DNA of 64,000 nucleotides from Brachypodium distachyon. Lineage: Eukaryota > Streptophyta > Magnoliopsida > Poales > Poaceae. Location: NCBI RefSeq assembly GCF_000005505.3, contig NC_011032.1, positions 18,501-82,500 of the forward strand, written 5' to 3'. A program made the translations under genes and the position numbers. Positions 1-12,280 of this stretch are shown here, in pieces (position 1 is the stretch's first letter; the number at the start of each line of letters is the position of its first letter). A model generated the notes under the pieces. That model saw only the letters and a program-made list of their open reading frames with translations, did not search any database and was not told the origin of the DNA.

Positions 1-720
1 TTTCGATTATTCTCCTCGATGGATTCTATGTTAAAACATACATTGCTAACACTAGAAAACTTTCTGCTTCTTTCTATTGAGATGAAAAAGGAGAAAAAGT
101 AGATTTCTAGGGCTGCAAAATTCATAAAAAATGGGAACCATTAACTAGAATTCTCTTTTTTTTATTTGCAGTAGTAAACGACTCTTAAATGTGTATTTTC
201 CCCCCTCTTCCTTTTAAAGGCATAATAAAGGATTCTTTTTTTATACCTAATCCGTGTATAGGTAAACTCCAGGTCCGAACAGCATTATTATCCAAAGATC
301 CCCCTTATGTACATATCTCTATGGGGAATCGTGCTTTAATTTTTCAAAGCATTAAATATCTTGAATAAAAAAAAGGAAATTTGCTCTGATATAATTTGCT
401 CTGATATAGAGTATAAGCTGACTATCTTGACCCACCCAAGTGAAATTACGAAAAAAGAAAAGCAGGGATATGTGGAGAGGCGGATAACTAGATTGGCATG
501 TACTTAAAAGGGCACTTACTTTATTTTAGGATTCTACAATGAAATCCTAAATTTGCTAGCAATTCTACTAGACCGAAACAAAAGCGGAACCCTCAAATTC
601 TTTTTTGAAATTAAACTAAGCGCGCTATTCTAAATCGAAGTAAAGTCAACAAACTCTCTAGTGTATTATATTACGGCTTTATCGCATTCATAGAAAGGAG
701 ATAAAATGAGAAATCTTTGC

Positions 721-768
721 CATTCAATCTGACTAGAATATCATCATTCAATCTGACTAGAATATCAT
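721..768. repeat. 24-bp perfect tandem duplication
   Basis: The unit beginning cattcaatctgactag occurs twice back to back (721-744, 745-768) without mismatch, in the rpoB leader region. It looks like a recent slipped-strand duplication. Confidence 0.9.
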
Positions 769-889
769 AAAGTATAAGTTATAAGTGGCATAATTTTTTT
801 ATAAGAATGTTTTATCAATTCATTTTCATTCCATTTGTACCCCTGGCAAATTAGAACTTTCGTCGAAATTGTCTCTATTCATATGTATG

Positions 890-910
890 AAATACATATA
901 TGAAATACGT
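890..910 (+). promoter_or_regulatory. Candidate nuclear-encoded-polymerase promoter of rpoB
   Basis: A CATA core (YRTA-type, typical of phage-type plastid polymerase promoters) lies at 895-898, about 150 bases before the rpoB ATG. A transcript start near -147 has been reported for barley rpoB as far as I recall, which fits this spot. AT-rich DNA produces many YRTA matches, so confidence is low. Confidence 0.35.
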
Positions 911-1049
911 ATGTGGAGTTCCCTAGAATTTCATGTGATTCAGTAAACAGAATATAGATTCCATGATTGCTAGATCGATCCGTAGGGGTTGATGAAGAGT
1001 GAGCTGATAATGGAATTTTTCTTCGATAAACAGGAAACTTAAGATTAAG

Positions 1050-4000
1050 ATGCTCCGGAATGGGAATGAGGGAATGTCCACAATACCCGGATTTAGTCAG
1101 ATCCAATTTGAGGGATTTTGTAGGTTCATTAATCAAGGCTTGGCAGAAGAGCTTGAGAAGTTTCTAACAATTAAAGATCCAGATCACGAAATTGCATTTC
1201 AATTATTTGCGAAAGGATATCAATTGCTAGAACCCTCGATAAAAGAAAGGGATGCTGTGTATGAATCACTCACCTATTCTTCCGAATTATATGTATCTGC
1301 GAGATTAATTTTTGGTTTCGATGTGCAAAAGCAAACCATTTCTATTGGAAACATTCCTATAATGAATTCCTTAGGAACCTTTATAATAAATGGAATATAC
1401 CGAATTGTGATCAATCAAATATTGCTAAGTCCTGGTATTTACTACCGCTCGGAATTAGACCATAAGGGAATTTCTATCTACACCGGGACTATAATATCAG
1501 ATTGGGGAGGGAGATCGGAATTAGCAATTGATAAAAAAGAAAGGATATGGGCTCGCGTGAGTAGAAAACAAAAGATATCTATTCTAGTTCTATCATCAGC
1601 TATGGGTTCGAATCTAAGAGAAATTCTAGATAATGTTTCCTACCCTGAAATTTTCTTGTCTTTCCCGAATGCTAAGGAGAAGAAGAGGATTGAGTCAAAA
1701 GAAAAAGCTATTTTAGAGTTTTATCAACAATTTGCTTGTGTAGGTGGGGACCTGGTATTTTCGGAGTCCTTATGTGAGGAATTACAAAAGAAATTTTTTC
1801 AACAAAAATGTGAATTAGGAAGGATTGGTCGACGAAATATGAATCGGAGACTGAATCTTGATATACCTCAGAACAATACATTCTTGTTACCACGAGATGT
1901 ATTGGCCGCTACGGATCAGTTGATTGGAATGAAATTTGGAACGGGTATACTTGACGATGACGATATGAATCACTTGAAAAATAAACGTATTCGTTCGGTT
2001 GCAGATCTGTTACAAGATCAATTCGGACTGGCTCTTGGTCGTTTACAACATGCGGTTCAAAAAACTATCCGTCGAGTATTCATACGTCAATCGAAACCGA
2101 CTCCCCATACTTTAGTAACTCCAACTTCAACTTCGATTTTATTAATAACTACTTATGAGACCTTTTTTGGCGCATACCCCTTATCTCAAGTTTTTGATCA
2201 AACGAATCCATTGACACAAACTGTTCATGGGCGAAAAGTGAGTTGTTTAGGTCCTGGAGGGTTGACTGGGAGAACTGCAAGTTTTCGGAGCCGAGATATT
2301 CATCCGAGTCACTATGGGCGTATTTGTCCAATTGACACGTCCGAAGGAATCAATGTTGGACTTACTGGATCCTTAGCAATTCATGCGAAAATTGATCACT
2401 TGTGGGGATCTGTAGAGAGTCCGTTTTATGAAATATCTGCTGAGAAAGCAAAAGAAAAAAAAGAGAGACAGGTGGTTTATCTATCACCAAATAGAGATGA
2501 ATATTATATGATAGCAGCAGGAAATTCTTTATCCTTGAATCAAGGTATTCAGGAAGAGCAGGTTGTTCCAGCTAGATATCGTCAAGAATTTCTGACTATT
2601 GTATGGGAACAGATTCATGTTAGAAGTATTTTTCCTTTCCAATATTTTTCTATTGGGGGCTCTCTCATTCCTTTTATTGAGCACAATGATGCGAATCGGG
2701 CTTTAATGAGTTCTAATATGCAGCGCCAAGCAGTTCCGCTTTCTCGGTCCGAGAAGTGCATTGTTGGAACTGGATTGGAACGCCAAACAGCTCTAGATTC
2801 GAGGGTTTCCGTTATAGCCGAACGCGAGGGAAAGATCATTTCTACTGATAGTCATAGGATCCTTTTATCAAGTAGTGGGAAGACCATAAGTATTCCTTTA
2901 GTAAACCACCGGCGCTCTAACAAAAATACTTGCATGCACCAAAAACCGCGGGTGCCGCGGGGTAAATCCATTAAAAAAGGACAAATTTTAGCAGAGGGAG
3001 CTGCCACAGTTGGGGGGGAACTTGCTTTAGGAAAAAACGTATTAGTCGCTTATATGCCATGGGAAGGTTACAATTTTGAAGACGCGGTACTAATTAGCGA
3101 ACGTTTGGTATATGAAGATATTTATACCTCTTTTCACATCCGTAAATATGAAATTCAGACGGATACGACAAGTCAAGGCTCTGCTGAAAAAATAACTAAA
3201 GAAATACCACATCTAGAAGAACATTTACTCCGCAATTTGGACAGAAATGGAGTTGTTAGGTTGGGATCCTGGGTAGAAACTGGCGATATTTTAGTAGGTA
3301 AACTAACGCCTCAGATAGCGAGCGAATCGTCGTATATCGCGGAAGCTGGATTATTACGGGCTATATTTGGCCTTGAGGTATCCACTTCAAAAGAAACTTC
3401 TCTCAAATTACCTATAGGTGGAAGAGGGCGCGTTATCGATGTGAAATGGATCCAGAGGGACCCCCTCGACATAATGGTTCGTGTATATATTTTACAGAAA
3501 CGTGAAATCAAAGTTGGGGATAAAGTAGCCGGAAGACATGGGAATAAGGGGATCATTTCCAAAATTTTGACTAGACAAGATATGCCCTATTTGCAAGATG
3601 GAACACCTGTTGATGTGGTCTTCAATCCCTTAGGAGTACCCTCCCGAATGAATGTGGGACAAATATTTGAAAGCTCGCTCGGATTAGCCGGGGATCTGCT
3701 AAAGAAACATTATAGAATAGCACCCTTTGATGAGAGATATGAGCAAGAGGCTTCAAGAAAACTTGTGTTTTCAGAATTATATGAAGCCAGTAAGGAAACA
3801 AAAAATCCATGGGTATTTGAACCCGAGTACCCGGGAAAAAGCAGAATATTTGATGGAAGAACAGGAGACCCCTTCGAACAACCTGTTCTAATAGGGAAGT
3901 CCTATATCTTAAAATTAATTCATCAAGTTGATGAGAAAATTCATGGGCGTTCTACTGGGCCCTACTCACTTGTTACACAACAACCCGTTAGAGGAAGAGC

Positions 4001-4280
4001 CAAGCAAGGGGGACAACGAGTAGGAGAAATGGAAGTTTGGGCTTTAGAAGGATTTGGTGTTGCTCATATTTTACAAGAGATACTTACTTATAAATCTGAT
4101 CATCTTATAGCTCGCCAAGAAATACTTAATGCTACGATCTGGGGAAAAAGAATAGCTAATCACGAGGATCCTCCAGAATCTTTTCGAGTGCTCGTTCGAG
4201 AACTACGATCTTTGGCTCTAGAACTTAATCATTTCCTTGTATCGGAGAAGAACTTCCAAGTTAATAGGGAGGAAATTTGA
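1050..4280 (+). CDS. rpoB: RNA polymerase beta subunit (plastid-encoded polymerase)
   Basis: Beta subunit of the bacterial-type plastid RNA polymerase; with beta' (rpoC1) it forms the active-site cleft. The protein has 1076 residues, the usual grass length. The start MLRNGNEG is kept because the same N-terminus is conserved in other angiosperms; an internal Met at 1074 is possible. Signature blocks are the rifampicin-region block with [20 protein letters not shown] near residues 405-425, [15 protein letters not shown] near 820-835, and [20 protein letters not shown] near 980-1000. It is the first gene of rpoB-rpoC1-rpoC2, and its stop lies 32 bases before the rpoC1 ATG, which suggests co-transcription. 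In plants this operon is driven by the phage-type polymerase. C-to-U editing of the mRNA is known in grasses, so some codons may differ in the protein. Confidence 0.99.
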   Translation: MLRNGNEGMSTIPGFSQIQFEGFCRFINQGLAEELEKFLTIKDPDHEIAFQLFAKGYQLLEPSIKERDAVYESLTYSSELYVSARLIFGFDVQKQTISIGNIPIMNSLGTFIINGIYRIVINQILLSPGIYYRSELDHKGISIYTGTIISDWGGRSELAIDKKERIWARVSRKQKISILVLSSAMGSNLREILDNVSYPEIFLSFPNAKEKKRIESKEKAILEFYQQFACVGGDLVFSESLCEELQKKFFQQKCELGRIGRRNMNRRLNLDIPQNNTFLLPRDVLAATDQLIGMKFGTGILDDDDMNHLKNKRIRSVADLLQDQFGLALGRLQHAVQKTIRRVFIRQSKPTPHTLVTPTSTSILLITTYETFFGAYPLSQVFDQTNPLTQTVHGRKVSCLGPGGLTGRTASFRSRDIHPSHYGRICPIDTSEGINVGLTGSLAIHAKIDHLWGSVESPFYEISAEKAKEKKERQVVYLSPNRDEYYMIAAGNSLSLNQGIQEEQVVPARYRQEFLTIVWEQIHVRSIFPFQYFSIGGSLIPFIEHNDANRALMSSNMQRQAVPLSRSEKCIVGTGLERQTALDSRVSVIAEREGKIISTDSHRILLSSSGKTISIPLVNHRRSNKNTCMHQKPRVPRGKSIKKGQILAEGAATVGGELALGKNVLVAYMPWEGYNFEDAVLISERLVYEDIYTSFHIRKYEIQTDTTSQGSAEKITKEIPHLEEHLLRNLDRNGVVRLGSWVETGDILVGKLTPQIASESSYIAEAGLLRAIFGLEVSTSKETSLKLPIGGRGRVIDVKWIQRDPLDIMVRVYILQKREIKVGDKVAGRHGNKGIISKILTRQDMPYLQDGTPVDVVFNPLGVPSRMNVGQIFESSLGLAGDLLKKHYRIAPFDERYEQEASRKLVFSELYEASKETKNPWVFEPEYPGKSRIFDGRTGDPFEQPVLIGKSYILKLIHQVDEKIHGRSTGPYSLVTQQPVRGRAKQGGQRVGEMEVWALEGFGVAHILQEILTYKSDHLIARQEILNATIWGKRIANHEDPPESFRVLVRELRSLALELNHFLVSEKNFQVNREEI

Positions 4281-4312
4281 TCGGAATAAATATTAATTAT
4301 TTTCTTTATTTT

Positions 4313-6361
4313 ATGATTGACCAATATAAACATCAACAACTTCAAATTGGACTCGTCTCCCCTCAACAAATAAAGGCTTGGGCTAACAAAAACCTACCTA
4401 ATGGAGAAGTCATTGGCCAAGTCACAAGGCCCTCTACTTTTCATTATAAAACCGATAAACCAGAAAAAGATGGATTGTTTTGCGAAAGAATCTTTGGACC
4501 CATTAAAAGCGGAATTTGCGCTTGTGGAAATTCTCGAGCGAGCGGGGCTGAAAACGAAGATGAAAGATTTTGCCAAAAATGCGGGGTAGAATTTGCGGAT
4601 TCTCGGATACGAAGATATCAAATGGGATACATCAAACTCGCATGTCCGGTGACTCATGTATGGTATTTGAAAGGTCTTCCTAGTTATATCGCGAATCTTT
4701 TAGATAAACCTCTGAAGAAGTTGGAGGGCTTAGTATATGGAGATTTCTCTTTTGCTAGGCCCAGCACTAAAAAACCTACTTTCTTACGATTACGAGGTTT
4801 ATTCGAAGAGGAAATTGCATCCTGTAACCACAGCATTTCTCCCTTTTTTTCTACCCCGAGCTTTACAACATTTCGAAATCGGGAAATTGCGACAGGAGCA
4901 GGTGCTATTAGAGAACAATTAGCAGATTTGGATTTGCAAATTATTATAGAGAATTCGTTGGTCGAATGGAAGGAATTAGAAGACGAGGGCTATAGTGGAG
5001 ATGAATGGGAAGATAGAAAAAGACGAATAAGAAAAGTTTTTTTGATTAGACGCATGCAATTGGCGAAACATTTTATTCAAACAAATGTAGAACCTGAATG
5101 GATGGTTTTGTGCTTATTACCGGTTCTTCCTCCCGAATTGAGGCCCATTGTTTATAGGTCTGGGGATAAAGTAGTGACTTCGGACATTAATGAACTTTAT
5201 AAGAGAGTTATCCGCCGGAACAACAACCTTGCCTATCTATTAAAAAGAAGTGAATTAGCGCCAGCAGATTTAGTAATGTGCCAGGAAAAATTGGTACAAG
5301 AAGCCGTGGATACACTTCTTGATAGTGGGTCCCGCGGGCAACCGACGAGGGATGGTCACAATAAAGTATACAAATCGCTTTCAGATGTAATTGAAGGTAA
5401 AGAGGGAAGGTTTCGCGAGACTCTCCTTGGGAAACGAGTCGATTACTCGGGTCGTTCCGTCATTGTTGTGGGTCCTTCGCTTTCATTACATCAATGTGGA
5501 TTACCCCTAGAGATAGCAATAAAGCTTTTTCAGCTATTTGTAATTCGCGATTTAATCACGAAACGCGCTACTTCTAATGTCAGGATTGCTAAAAGGAAAA
5601 TTTGGGAAAAGGAACCGATTGTATGGGAAATACTTCAAGAAGTTATGCGGGGACATCCTGTACTGTTAAATAGAGCACCTACCCTGCATAGATTAGGCAT
5701 ACAGGCCTTCCAACCCACTTTAGTAGAGGGGCGTACTATTTCTTTACACCCATTAGTGTGTAAGGGTTTCAATGCGGACTTTGATGGGGATCAAATGGCT
5801 GTTCATCTACCTTTATCCTTGGAAGCTCAGGCGGAAGCTCGTTTACTTATGTTTTCGCATATGAATCTCTTATCTCCCGCTATTGGGGATCCTATTTGCG
5901 TACCAACCCAAGACATGCTTATCGGGCTTTATGTATTAACGATTGGAAACCCTCGAGGTATTTGTGCAAATAGATATAATAGTTGCGGAAACTATCCAAA
6001 TCAAAAAGTAAATTACAATAATAATAATTCTACGTATACGAGAGATAAAGAACCCATTTTTTATAGTTCTTATGATGCACTAGGAGCTTATAGACAGAAA
6101 CTAATCAGTTTAGACAGTCCCTTGTGGCTACGATGGAAACTAGATCAACGCGCCATTGGATCAAGAGAAGTTCCGATTGAAGTTCAATATGAATCTTTGG
6201 GGACTTATCATGAGATTTATGCTCACTATCTAATAGTGGGAAATAGAAAAAAGGAAATCTGTTCTATATACATTCGAACTACTCTTGGTCATATTTCTTT
6301 TTATAGAGAAATAGAGGAAGCCGTACAAGGATTTAGTCAGGCCTATTCATACACTATCTAA
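4313..6361 (+). CDS. rpoC1: RNA polymerase beta' subunit (N-terminal part)
   Basis: Carries the catalytic Mg2+ site of the plastid-encoded polymerase: [12 protein letters not shown] near residues 486-498 holds the three aspartates. A zinc-binding cluster CxC...CxxC (CAC to CQKC) lies near 67-90, RAPTLHR near 453-459, and [15 protein letters not shown] near 375-390. The start is set at 4313 ([13 protein letters not shown]), giving 682 residues as in other grasses; an in-frame upstream ATG at 4277 overlaps rpoB and adds 12 non-conserved residues. The reading frame is continuous. Most land plants have a group II intron in rpoC1, and its absence is a known grass feature. Confidence 0.98.
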   Translation: MIDQYKHQQLQIGLVSPQQIKAWANKNLPNGEVIGQVTRPSTFHYKTDKPEKDGLFCERIFGPIKSGICACGNSRASGAENEDERFCQKCGVEFADSRIRRYQMGYIKLACPVTHVWYLKGLPSYIANLLDKPLKKLEGLVYGDFSFARPSTKKPTFLRLRGLFEEEIASCNHSISPFFSTPSFTTFRNREIATGAGAIREQLADLDLQIIIENSLVEWKELEDEGYSGDEWEDRKRRIRKVFLIRRMQLAKHFIQTNVEPEWMVLCLLPVLPPELRPIVYRSGDKVVTSDINELYKRVIRRNNNLAYLLKRSELAPADLVMCQEKLVQEAVDTLLDSGSRGQPTRDGHNKVYKSLSDVIEGKEGRFRETLLGKRVDYSGRSVIVVGPSLSLHQCGLPLEIAIKLFQLFVIRDLITKRATSNVRIAKRKIWEKEPIVWEILQEVMRGHPVLLNRAPTLHRLGIQAFQPTLVEGRTISLHPLVCKGFNADFDGDQMAVHLPLSLEAQAEARLLMFSHMNLLSPAIGDPICVPTQDMLIGLYVLTIGNPRGICANRYNSCGNYPNQKVNYNNNNSTYTRDKEPIFYSSYDALGAYRQKLISLDSPLWLRWKLDQRAIGSREVPIEVQYESLGTYHEIYAHYLIVGNRKKEICSIYIRTTLGHISFYREIEEAVQGFSQAYSYTI

Positions 6362-6378
6362 ACAAGGAAGTTAGATTC

Positions 6379-6410
6379 GGGGATGCCCCGCCCTTTTCGG
6401 GGGGCATTCC
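6379..6410. terminator. GC-rich stem-loop between rpoC1 and rpoC2
   Basis: The sequence ggatgcccc at 6381-6389 pairs with ggggcattcc near 6401-6410 (one bulge) around a GCCCTTTTC loop. It is unusually GC-rich for a plastid spacer. It may stabilise or process the polycistronic rpo RNA rather than end transcription, since rpoC2 follows on the same strand. Confidence 0.5.
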
Positions 6411-6512
6411 GATTTCCTTAGTATCATCATTTTATTTTTGCCGCGCGAATCCAGATTGAGATTGAGAAAATGAAGCTAATTAAATTTTCGAATCACTGAC
6501 TCACGCCCATTG

Positions 6513-6549
6513 TCGAATCCTACTCAGCAATTCTCGAATCCTACTCAGC
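6513..6549. repeat. 16-bp direct repeat upstream of rpoC2
   Basis: tcgaatcctactcagc occurs at 6513-6528 and 6534-6549, five bases apart, just before the rpoC2 start. No function evident. Confidence 0.85.
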
Positions 6550-6570
6550 CGAAAAAGGGGGTACTTATGT

Positions 6571-9500
6571 ATGGCGGAACGAGCCAATCTGGTCTTTCAT
6601 AATAAAGAAATAGACGGAACTGGTATGAAACGACTTATTAGCAGATTAATAGATCATTTCGGAATGGGATATACATCCCATATACTGGATCAACTAAAGA
6701 CTCTGGGCTTCCATCAAGCCACTACTACATCGATTTCGTTAGGAATCGAGGATCTTTTAACAATACCCTCTAAGGGATGGTTAGTCCAAGACGCGGAACA
6801 ACAGAGTTTTCTTTTGGAGAAACACTATTATTATGGGGCTGTACACGCGGTAGAAAAATTACGCCAATCCGTTGAGATATGGTATGCGACAAGTGAATAT
6901 TTGAAACAAGAAATGAATTCGAATTTTCGGATAACAGATCCTTCTAATCCAGTCTATCTAATGTCTTTTTCAGGAGCCAGAGGAAATGCATCTCAGGTAC
7001 ACCAATTAGTAGGTATGAGAGGATTAATGGCGGACCCTCAAGGACAAATGATTGATTTACCTATTCAAAGCAATTTACGCGAGGGACTTTCTTTGACCGA
7101 ATATATAATTTCCTGCTACGGAGCCCGCAAAGGGGTTGTGGATACTGCTGTACGAACAGCAGATGCAGGATATCTTACACGTAGACTTGTTGAAGTAGTT
7201 CAACATATTATTGTGCGTAGAAGAGATTGTGGTACTATACGAGGTATTTCTGTGAGTCCTCAAAATGGGATGACGGAAAAACTTTTTGTCCAAACACTCA
7301 TTGGTCGTGTATTAGCAGACGATATATATATCGGTTCACGATGCATGGCCGCTCGAAATCAAGACATTGGAGTTGGATTAGTCAATCTATTCATAACTGC
7401 TTTTCGAGCACAACCATTTCGAGCACAACCAATATATATTAGAACCCCCTTTACTTGCCGGAGCACTTCTTGGATCTGTCAATTATGTTATGGTCGGAGT
7501 CCTACTCATACTGATCTGGTCGAATTGGGAGAAGCCGTAGGTATTATTGCGGGTCAATCAATTGGGGAGCCTGGGACTCAACTAACATTAAGAACTTTTC
7601 ATACGGGCGGAGTATTCACAGGGGGTACTGCCGACCTTGTACGATCCCCTTCGAATGGAAAAATCCAATTCAATGAGAATTTGGTTCACCCCACACGTAC
7701 CCGTCATGGACAGCCTGCTTTTCTATGTTATATAGACTTGCATGTTACTATTCAGAGTCAGGATATTCTATATAGTGTGAATATTCCCTCAAAAAGCTTG
7801 ATTCTAGTGCAAAATGATCAATATGTAAAATCCGAACAAGTAATTGCGGAGATTCGTGCCGGAACGTCCACTTTACATTTTAAAGAAAGGGTACAAAAAC
7901 ATATTTATTCCGAATCAGACGGAGAAATGCACTGGAGTACTGATGTTTATCATGCGCCCGAATATCAATATGGTAATCCTCGTCGATTACCAAAAACAAG
8001 TCATTTATGGATATTGTCAGTAAGTATGTGCAGATCCAGTATAGGGTCTTTTTCACTCCACAAGGATCAAGATCAAATGAATACTTATGGTAAAAAAGAT
8101 AGGGAAATTCTTGATTCTTCAACGTCGAATCGAATAATGTCCAACGGCCTTTGGAATTTTATCTATCCTTCTATTTTTCAAGATAGTTCGGATTTGTTGG
8201 CGAAAAAGCGAAGAAATAGGCTCGCCATTCCATTACAATATCATCAAGAACAAGAGAAAGAATTCATATCCTGTTTGGGGATTTCGATTGAAATACCTTT
8301 TATGGGTGTTTTACGTAGAAATACTATTTTTGCTTATTTTGATGATCCACAATACAGAAAAGATAAAAAGGGTTCAGGAATTGTTAAATTTAGATATAGG
8401 ACCCTAGAAGACGAATATAGGATTCGAGAGGAATACTCAGAAGACAAATATGAGACCCTAGAAGACGAATATGAAACCCTATATAAAAATGAGATCCTAC
8501 AGGACGAATACGAATATGAAACCCTAGAAGACGCATATGGGAGCCCAGAGAACGAATATGGGAATCCAGAGAACGAATATAGGACTTTAGAGAAAGATTC
8601 AGAAGATGAATATAGGAGCCCAGAGAGCAAATATAGGACCCGAGAGGACAAATATGGAACTCTAGAGGAAGACTCAGAAGACGAATACGAGAGCCTGGGT
8701 GAAAGCTCAGAGGACAAATATGGGAGGACTTTAGAGGAAGACTCAGAAGAAGACTCAGAAGACGAATATGAGAGCCCAGAGGAGGATTCCATCTTAAAAA
8801 AGGAGGATTTGATTGAGCATCAAGGAACAAAAGAATTTAGTATAAAATACCAAAAAGAAGTAGATCGGTTTTTTTTCATTCTTCAAGAACTGCATATCTT
8901 GCCGAGATCTTCATCCCTAAAGGTATGCGACAATAGTATTATTGGGGTGGATACACAACTCACAAAAAATACAAGAAGTCGACTAGGTGGACTGGTCCGA
9001 GTGAAGAGAAAAAAAAGCCATACGGAACTCAAAATATTTTCCGGAGATATTCATTTTCCTGAAGAGGCGGATAAGATATTAGGTGGCTGTTTGATACCAC
9101 CAGAAAGACAAAAAAAAGATTCTAAGGAATCAAAAAAAAGGCAAAATTGGGTCTATGTTCAACGGAAAAAAATTATCAAGAGCAAGGAAAAGTATTTTGT
9201 TTCGGTTCGCCCTGCAGTCGCATATGAAATCGACGGAGGGATAAATTTAGCAACACTTTTCCCACAGGATCTCTTGCAAGAAGAAGATAATCTCCAACTT
9301 CGACTTGTCAATTTTATTTCTCATGAAAATAGCAAGTTAACTCAAAGAATTTATCAAACAACTAGTCAATTTGTTAGAACTTGCTTAGTAGTGAATTGGG
9401 AACAAGAAGAAAAAGAGGAGGCTGGTGCTTCCCTTGTCGGGGTAAGAGCGAATGATCTTATTCGCCATTTCCTAAGAATTGAGTTAGTCAAGTCCACTAT

Positions 9501-11013
9501 TTCATATACACGAAAAAGGTATGATAGGACAAGTGTAGGGCCGATCCCCCCTAATGGGTTAGATCGCACCAATAAAAATTCCTTTTATTCCAAGGCAAAG
9601 ATTGAATCACTTAGCCAATATCAAGAAACTATTGGCACCTTGTTGAATCGAAATAAAGACTACCAATCTTTGATGATTTTGTCAGCATCCAACTGTTTTC
9701 GAATTGGTTTATTCAAGAATTCAAAACATCCCAATGCAATAAAAGAATCGAATCCTAAAATTCCTATTCGAGATATTTTCGGGCCCCTAGGGGCTATTGT
9801 ACCTAGTATATTGAATTTTCCTTCATCTTACTATTTACTAACGCATAATCAGAGCCGGTTAAAAAAATATTTGTTGCTTGACAATTTACAACAAACCTTC
9901 CAAGTACTTCAAGGACTTAAATATTCTTTAATAGATGAAAATCAAAGGATTTCTAATTTCGATAGTAATCTCCTGTTGGATACATTCTTTTTGAATTATC
10001 ACTTTGCCCATCATGATTCTTGGGAGAACACATTGGCAATAATTCACCTTGGACAATTTATTTGTGAAAATGTATGTTTATTTAAATCGCACATAAAAAA
10101 ATCAGGTCAAATTTTCATTGTTAATATGGATTCCTTTATTATAAGAGAAGCTAAACCTTATTTGGCCACTACAGGGGCAACTGTTAATGGTCATTATGGA
10201 GAAATCCTTTACAAGGGAGATAGGTTAGTTACGTTTATATATGAAAAATCGAGATCGAGTGACATAACGCAAGGTCTTCCAAAAGTGGAACAAATCTTTG
10301 AAGCGCGTTCAATCGATTCATTATCTCCGAATCTGGAAAGGAGAATTGAGGATTGGAATGAGCGTATACCAAGAATTCTTGGTGTCCCTTGGGGATTCTT
10401 GATTGGAGCTGAGCTAACCATAGCCCAAAGTCGTATCTCTTTGGTTAATAAAATCCAAAAGGTTTATCGATCCCAAGGGGTACAGATCCATAATAGACAT
10501 ATAGAGATTATTATACGCCAAGTAACATCAAAAGTGCGGGTTTCCGAAGATGGAATGTCTAATGTTTTTTCACTTGGGGAGTTAATTGGACTATTACGAG
10601 CGGAACGAGCAGGACGAGCTTTGGATGAATCGATCTATTATCGAGCAATTTTATTGGGAATAACAAGAGCTTCCCTTAATACCCAAAGTTTCATATCTGA
10701 AGCAAGTTTTCAAGAAACTGCTCGGGTTTTAGCAAAAGCTGCCCTACGAGGTCGTATTGATTGGTTGAAAGGCCTAAAAGAAAACGTAGTTCTGGGGGGA
10801 ATTATACCTGTTGGTACTGGATTCCAAAAATTTGTGCATCGTTCCCCACAAGACAAGAATCTTTATTTCGAAATTAAAAAAAAAAATATATTCGCTTCGG
10901 AAATGAGAGATTTTTTCTTTCTCCATACAGAATTAGTTTCTTCTGATTCTGACGTAACAAACAATTTCGATGAGACATCAGAACCCCCATTTACCCCATT
11001 TATAACCATTTAA
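6571..11013 (+). CDS. rpoC2: RNA polymerase beta'' subunit with grass-specific acidic insertion
   Basis: C-terminal half of bacterial beta', split off in plastids. The protein has 1480 residues. The conserved core [18 protein letters not shown] followed by [28 protein letters not shown] spans about residues 295-345 and includes the zinc-binding cysteines (with one near 219) and the bridge/trigger region. A low-complexity acidic stretch made of diverged EDEYxTLE-like heptads fills about 608-743 (nt 8394-8800); this insertion is known only from grasses and relatives. A perfect 5-residue duplication [10 protein letters not shown] occurs at 278-287 (15-bp unit at 7402-7416 and 7417-7431). The insertion's repeats also create long antisense open frames that are not genes. 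Third gene of the rpo operon, 209 bases after rpoC1. Confidence 0.98.
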   Translation: MAERANLVFHNKEIDGTGMKRLISRLIDHFGMGYTSHILDQLKTLGFHQATTTSISLGIEDLLTIPSKGWLVQDAEQQSFLLEKHYYYGAVHAVEKLRQSVEIWYATSEYLKQEMNSNFRITDPSNPVYLMSFSGARGNASQVHQLVGMRGLMADPQGQMIDLPIQSNLREGLSLTEYIISCYGARKGVVDTAVRTADAGYLTRRLVEVVQHIIVRRRDCGTIRGISVSPQNGMTEKLFVQTLIGRVLADDIYIGSRCMAARNQDIGVGLVNLFITAFRAQPFRAQPIYIRTPFTCRSTSWICQLCYGRSPTHTDLVELGEAVGIIAGQSIGEPGTQLTLRTFHTGGVFTGGTADLVRSPSNGKIQFNENLVHPTRTRHGQPAFLCYIDLHVTIQSQDILYSVNIPSKSLILVQNDQYVKSEQVIAEIRAGTSTLHFKERVQKHIYSESDGEMHWSTDVYHAPEYQYGNPRRLPKTSHLWILSVSMCRSSIGSFSLHKDQDQMNTYGKKDREILDSSTSNRIMSNGLWNFIYPSIFQDSSDLLAKKRRNRLAIPLQYHQEQEKEFISCLGISIEIPFMGVLRRNTIFAYFDDPQYRKDKKGSGIVKFRYRTLEDEYRIREEYSEDKYETLEDEYETLYKNEILQDEYEYETLEDAYGSPENEYGNPENEYRTLEKDSEDEYRSPESKYRTREDKYGTLEEDSEDEYESLGESSEDKYGRTLEEDSEEDSEDEYESPEEDSILKKEDLIEHQGTKEFSIKYQKEVDRFFFILQELHILPRSSSLKVCDNSIIGVDTQLTKNTRSRLGGLVRVKRKKSHTELKIFSGDIHFPEEADKILGGCLIPPERQKKDSKESKKRQNWVYVQRKKIIKSKEKYFVSVRPAVAYEIDGGINLATLFPQDLLQEEDNLQLRLVNFISHENSKLTQRIYQTTSQFVRTCLVVNWEQEEKEEAGASLVGVRANDLIRHFLRIELVKSTISYTRKRYDRTSVGPIPPNGLDRTNKNSFYSKAKIESLSQYQETIGTLLNRNKDYQSLMILSASNCFRIGLFKNSKHPNAIKESNPKIPIRDIFGPLGAIVPSILNFPSSYYLLTHNQSRLKKYLLLDNLQQTFQVLQGLKYSLIDENQRISNFDSNLLLDTFFLNYHFAHHDSWENTLAIIHLGQFICENVCLFKSHIKKSGQIFIVNMDSFIIREAKPYLATTGATVNGHYGEILYKGDRLVTFIYEKSRSSDITQGLPKVEQIFEARSIDSLSPNLERRIEDWNERIPRILGVPWGFLIGAELTIAQSRISLVNKIQKVYRSQGVQIHNRHIEIIIRQVTSKVRVSEDGMSNVFSLGELIGLLRAERAGRALDESIYYRAILLGITRASLNTQSFISEASFQETARVLAKAALRGRIDWLKGLKENVVLGGIIPVGTGFQKFVHRSPQDKNLYFEIKKKNIFASEMRDFFFLHTELVSSDSDVTNNFDETSEPPFTPFITI
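8394..8800 (+). repeat. Degenerate 21-bp repeats encoding the rpoC2 acidic insertion
   Basis: Units around gaagacgaatat and gactcagaagacgaatatgag recur at multiples of three bases, encoding E/D/Y/R/S/L-rich heptads such as LEDEYET, PENEYGN, EDSEDEY. The frame stays open throughout, so copy number changes only in whole codons. Such arrays vary in length between grass species. Confidence 0.9.
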
Positions 11014-11319
11014 GGATACATAAAGCAGATTTTTTTTACTTTACCTTTACTATACTTTTTTACTTTACTATACTTTTGAACTTAGACTTAGAACACTAAC
11101 AGGTAAAATGTGAGATTTTTATTAAGTAAAAGAAGTCAGTTAATTCATTAAGGTTATGTTTATATCATGTATGAATAGCCAACTCTCAGTAGAAGGTTCC
11201 CTCGGAACAATTATTATATATTTCAAGTTATTTCGGATCTTTCTTAATCTTCAAAAAGATATTCCCTAATGGAATGGTAGGATGAAAAAAAGAAAAAATA
11301 AAAAGGAAGTGTGGAAAAA
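11014..11319. other. rpoC2-rps2 spacer
   Basis: AT-rich noncoding stretch. A 14-bp direct repeat (tttactatactttt) sits at 11046-11059 and 11064-11077. No promoter or RNA gene is clear. Confidence 0.75.
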
Positions 11320-12030
11320 ATGACAAGAAGATATTGGAACATCAATTTGAAAGAAATGATAGAAGCGGGAGTTCATTTTGGTCATGGTATTAAGAAATGG
11401 AATCCTAAAATGGCCCCTTACATTTCGGCAAAGCGTAAAGGTACTCATATTACAAATCTCGCTAGAACGGCTCGTTTTTTATCAGAAGCTTGTGATTTAG
11501 TTTTTGATGCAGCAAGTCAGGGAAAAAGTTTCTTAATTGTTGGTACCAAAAAAAGAGCAGCGGATTTAGTAGCATCAGCTGCAATAAGGGCTCGTTGTCA
11601 TTATGTTAATAAAAAGTGGTTCAGTGGTATGTTAACGAATTGGTCAATTACGAAAACTAGACTTTCTCAATTTAGAGACTTAAGAGCAGAAGAAAAGATG
11701 GGAAAATTCCACCATCTCCCAAAAAGAGATGTGGCAATCTTGAAAAGAAAATTATCTACCTTGCAAAGATATCTCGGCGGGATCCAATATATGACGAGGT
11801 TGCCAGACATTGTGATCGTCCTTGATCAGCAAAAAGAGTATATAGCTCTTCGGGAATGTGCCATTTTGGGGATTCCTACTATTTCTTTAGTTGATACAAA
11901 TTGTGACCCAGATCTCGCGAATATATCGATTCCAGCCAACGATGACACTATGACTTCAATTCGATTGATTCTTAACAAATTAGTATTTGCTATTTGTGAG
12001 GGCCGTTCTCTCTATATAAGAAACCTTTAA
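11320..12030 (+). CDS. rps2: Small ribosomal subunit protein uS2c
   Basis: Ribosomal protein S2 of the plastid 30S subunit. The conserved start [23 protein letters not shown] and the block [13 protein letters not shown] are typical of the family, and the C-terminal [20 protein letters not shown] matches the nucleotide-binding-like fold motif of S2. The start at 11320 gives 236 residues, the grass length; an upstream in-frame ATG at 11311 would add MEK and is less likely. It leads the rps2-atpI-atpH-atpF-atpA cluster and is probably co-transcribed with it. Confidence 0.98.
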   Translation: MTRRYWNINLKEMIEAGVHFGHGIKKWNPKMAPYISAKRKGTHITNLARTARFLSEACDLVFDAASQGKSFLIVGTKKRAADLVASAAIRARCHYVNKKWFSGMLTNWSITKTRLSQFRDLRAEEKMGKFHHLPKRDVAILKRKLSTLQRYLGGIQYMTRLPDIVIVLDQQKEYIALRECAILGIPTISLVDTNCDPDLANISIPANDDTMTSIRLILNKLVFAICEGRSLYIRNL

Positions 12031-12121
12031 TTAAGAAGAATAGTGAATTCTTGGGCAACTCCATAGATTTCTGGAATCACTTACTATTCTTTTTTGTTTT
12101 GCATAGATAAAAGAAGGGGAA

Positions 12122-12156
12122 TATTGATATATATTAGAGGGTATTGATATATATTA
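12122..12156. repeat. 15-bp direct repeat before atpI
   Basis: tattgatatatatta occurs at 12122-12136 and 12142-12156 with five bases between, in the rps2-atpI spacer (12031-12280), which otherwise shows nothing. Confidence 0.8.
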
Positions 12157-12280
12157 TGATCTGATGTGCTTTCTTAGTACCCTAAATATAACATTAATAC
12201 TTCAAGTTGCTGAGTTGAGAAAGAGATGGTTGAATCAAAACAATACCTTTTTTGAAGTTCAATTTTTATCAGAGGACAAT

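Larger units (their letters stand above)
1..1049. other. Spacer upstream of rpoB (trnC-rpoB side)
   Basis: No gene seen. The stretch is AT-rich and carries two perfect tandem duplications: a 15-bp unit at 379-393 and 394-408, and a 24-bp unit at 721-744 and 745-768. trnC-GCA, the usual upstream neighbour, is not inside the window. The short antisense ORF over 879-1136 overlaps the rpoB start and shows no family features. Confidence 0.8.

Noticed and set aside
8334..8830. Two long antisense open frames (152 and 146 codons) rich in Ser/Leu
   Set aside because: They are the reverse reading of the 21-bp repeat in rpoC2; three-base periodic repeats keep all phases open. No family features.
12164..12280. 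Upstream in-frame extension of atpI
   Set aside because: The added residues are not conserved and overlap a spacer repeat; MNIIPCSIK is the family start.
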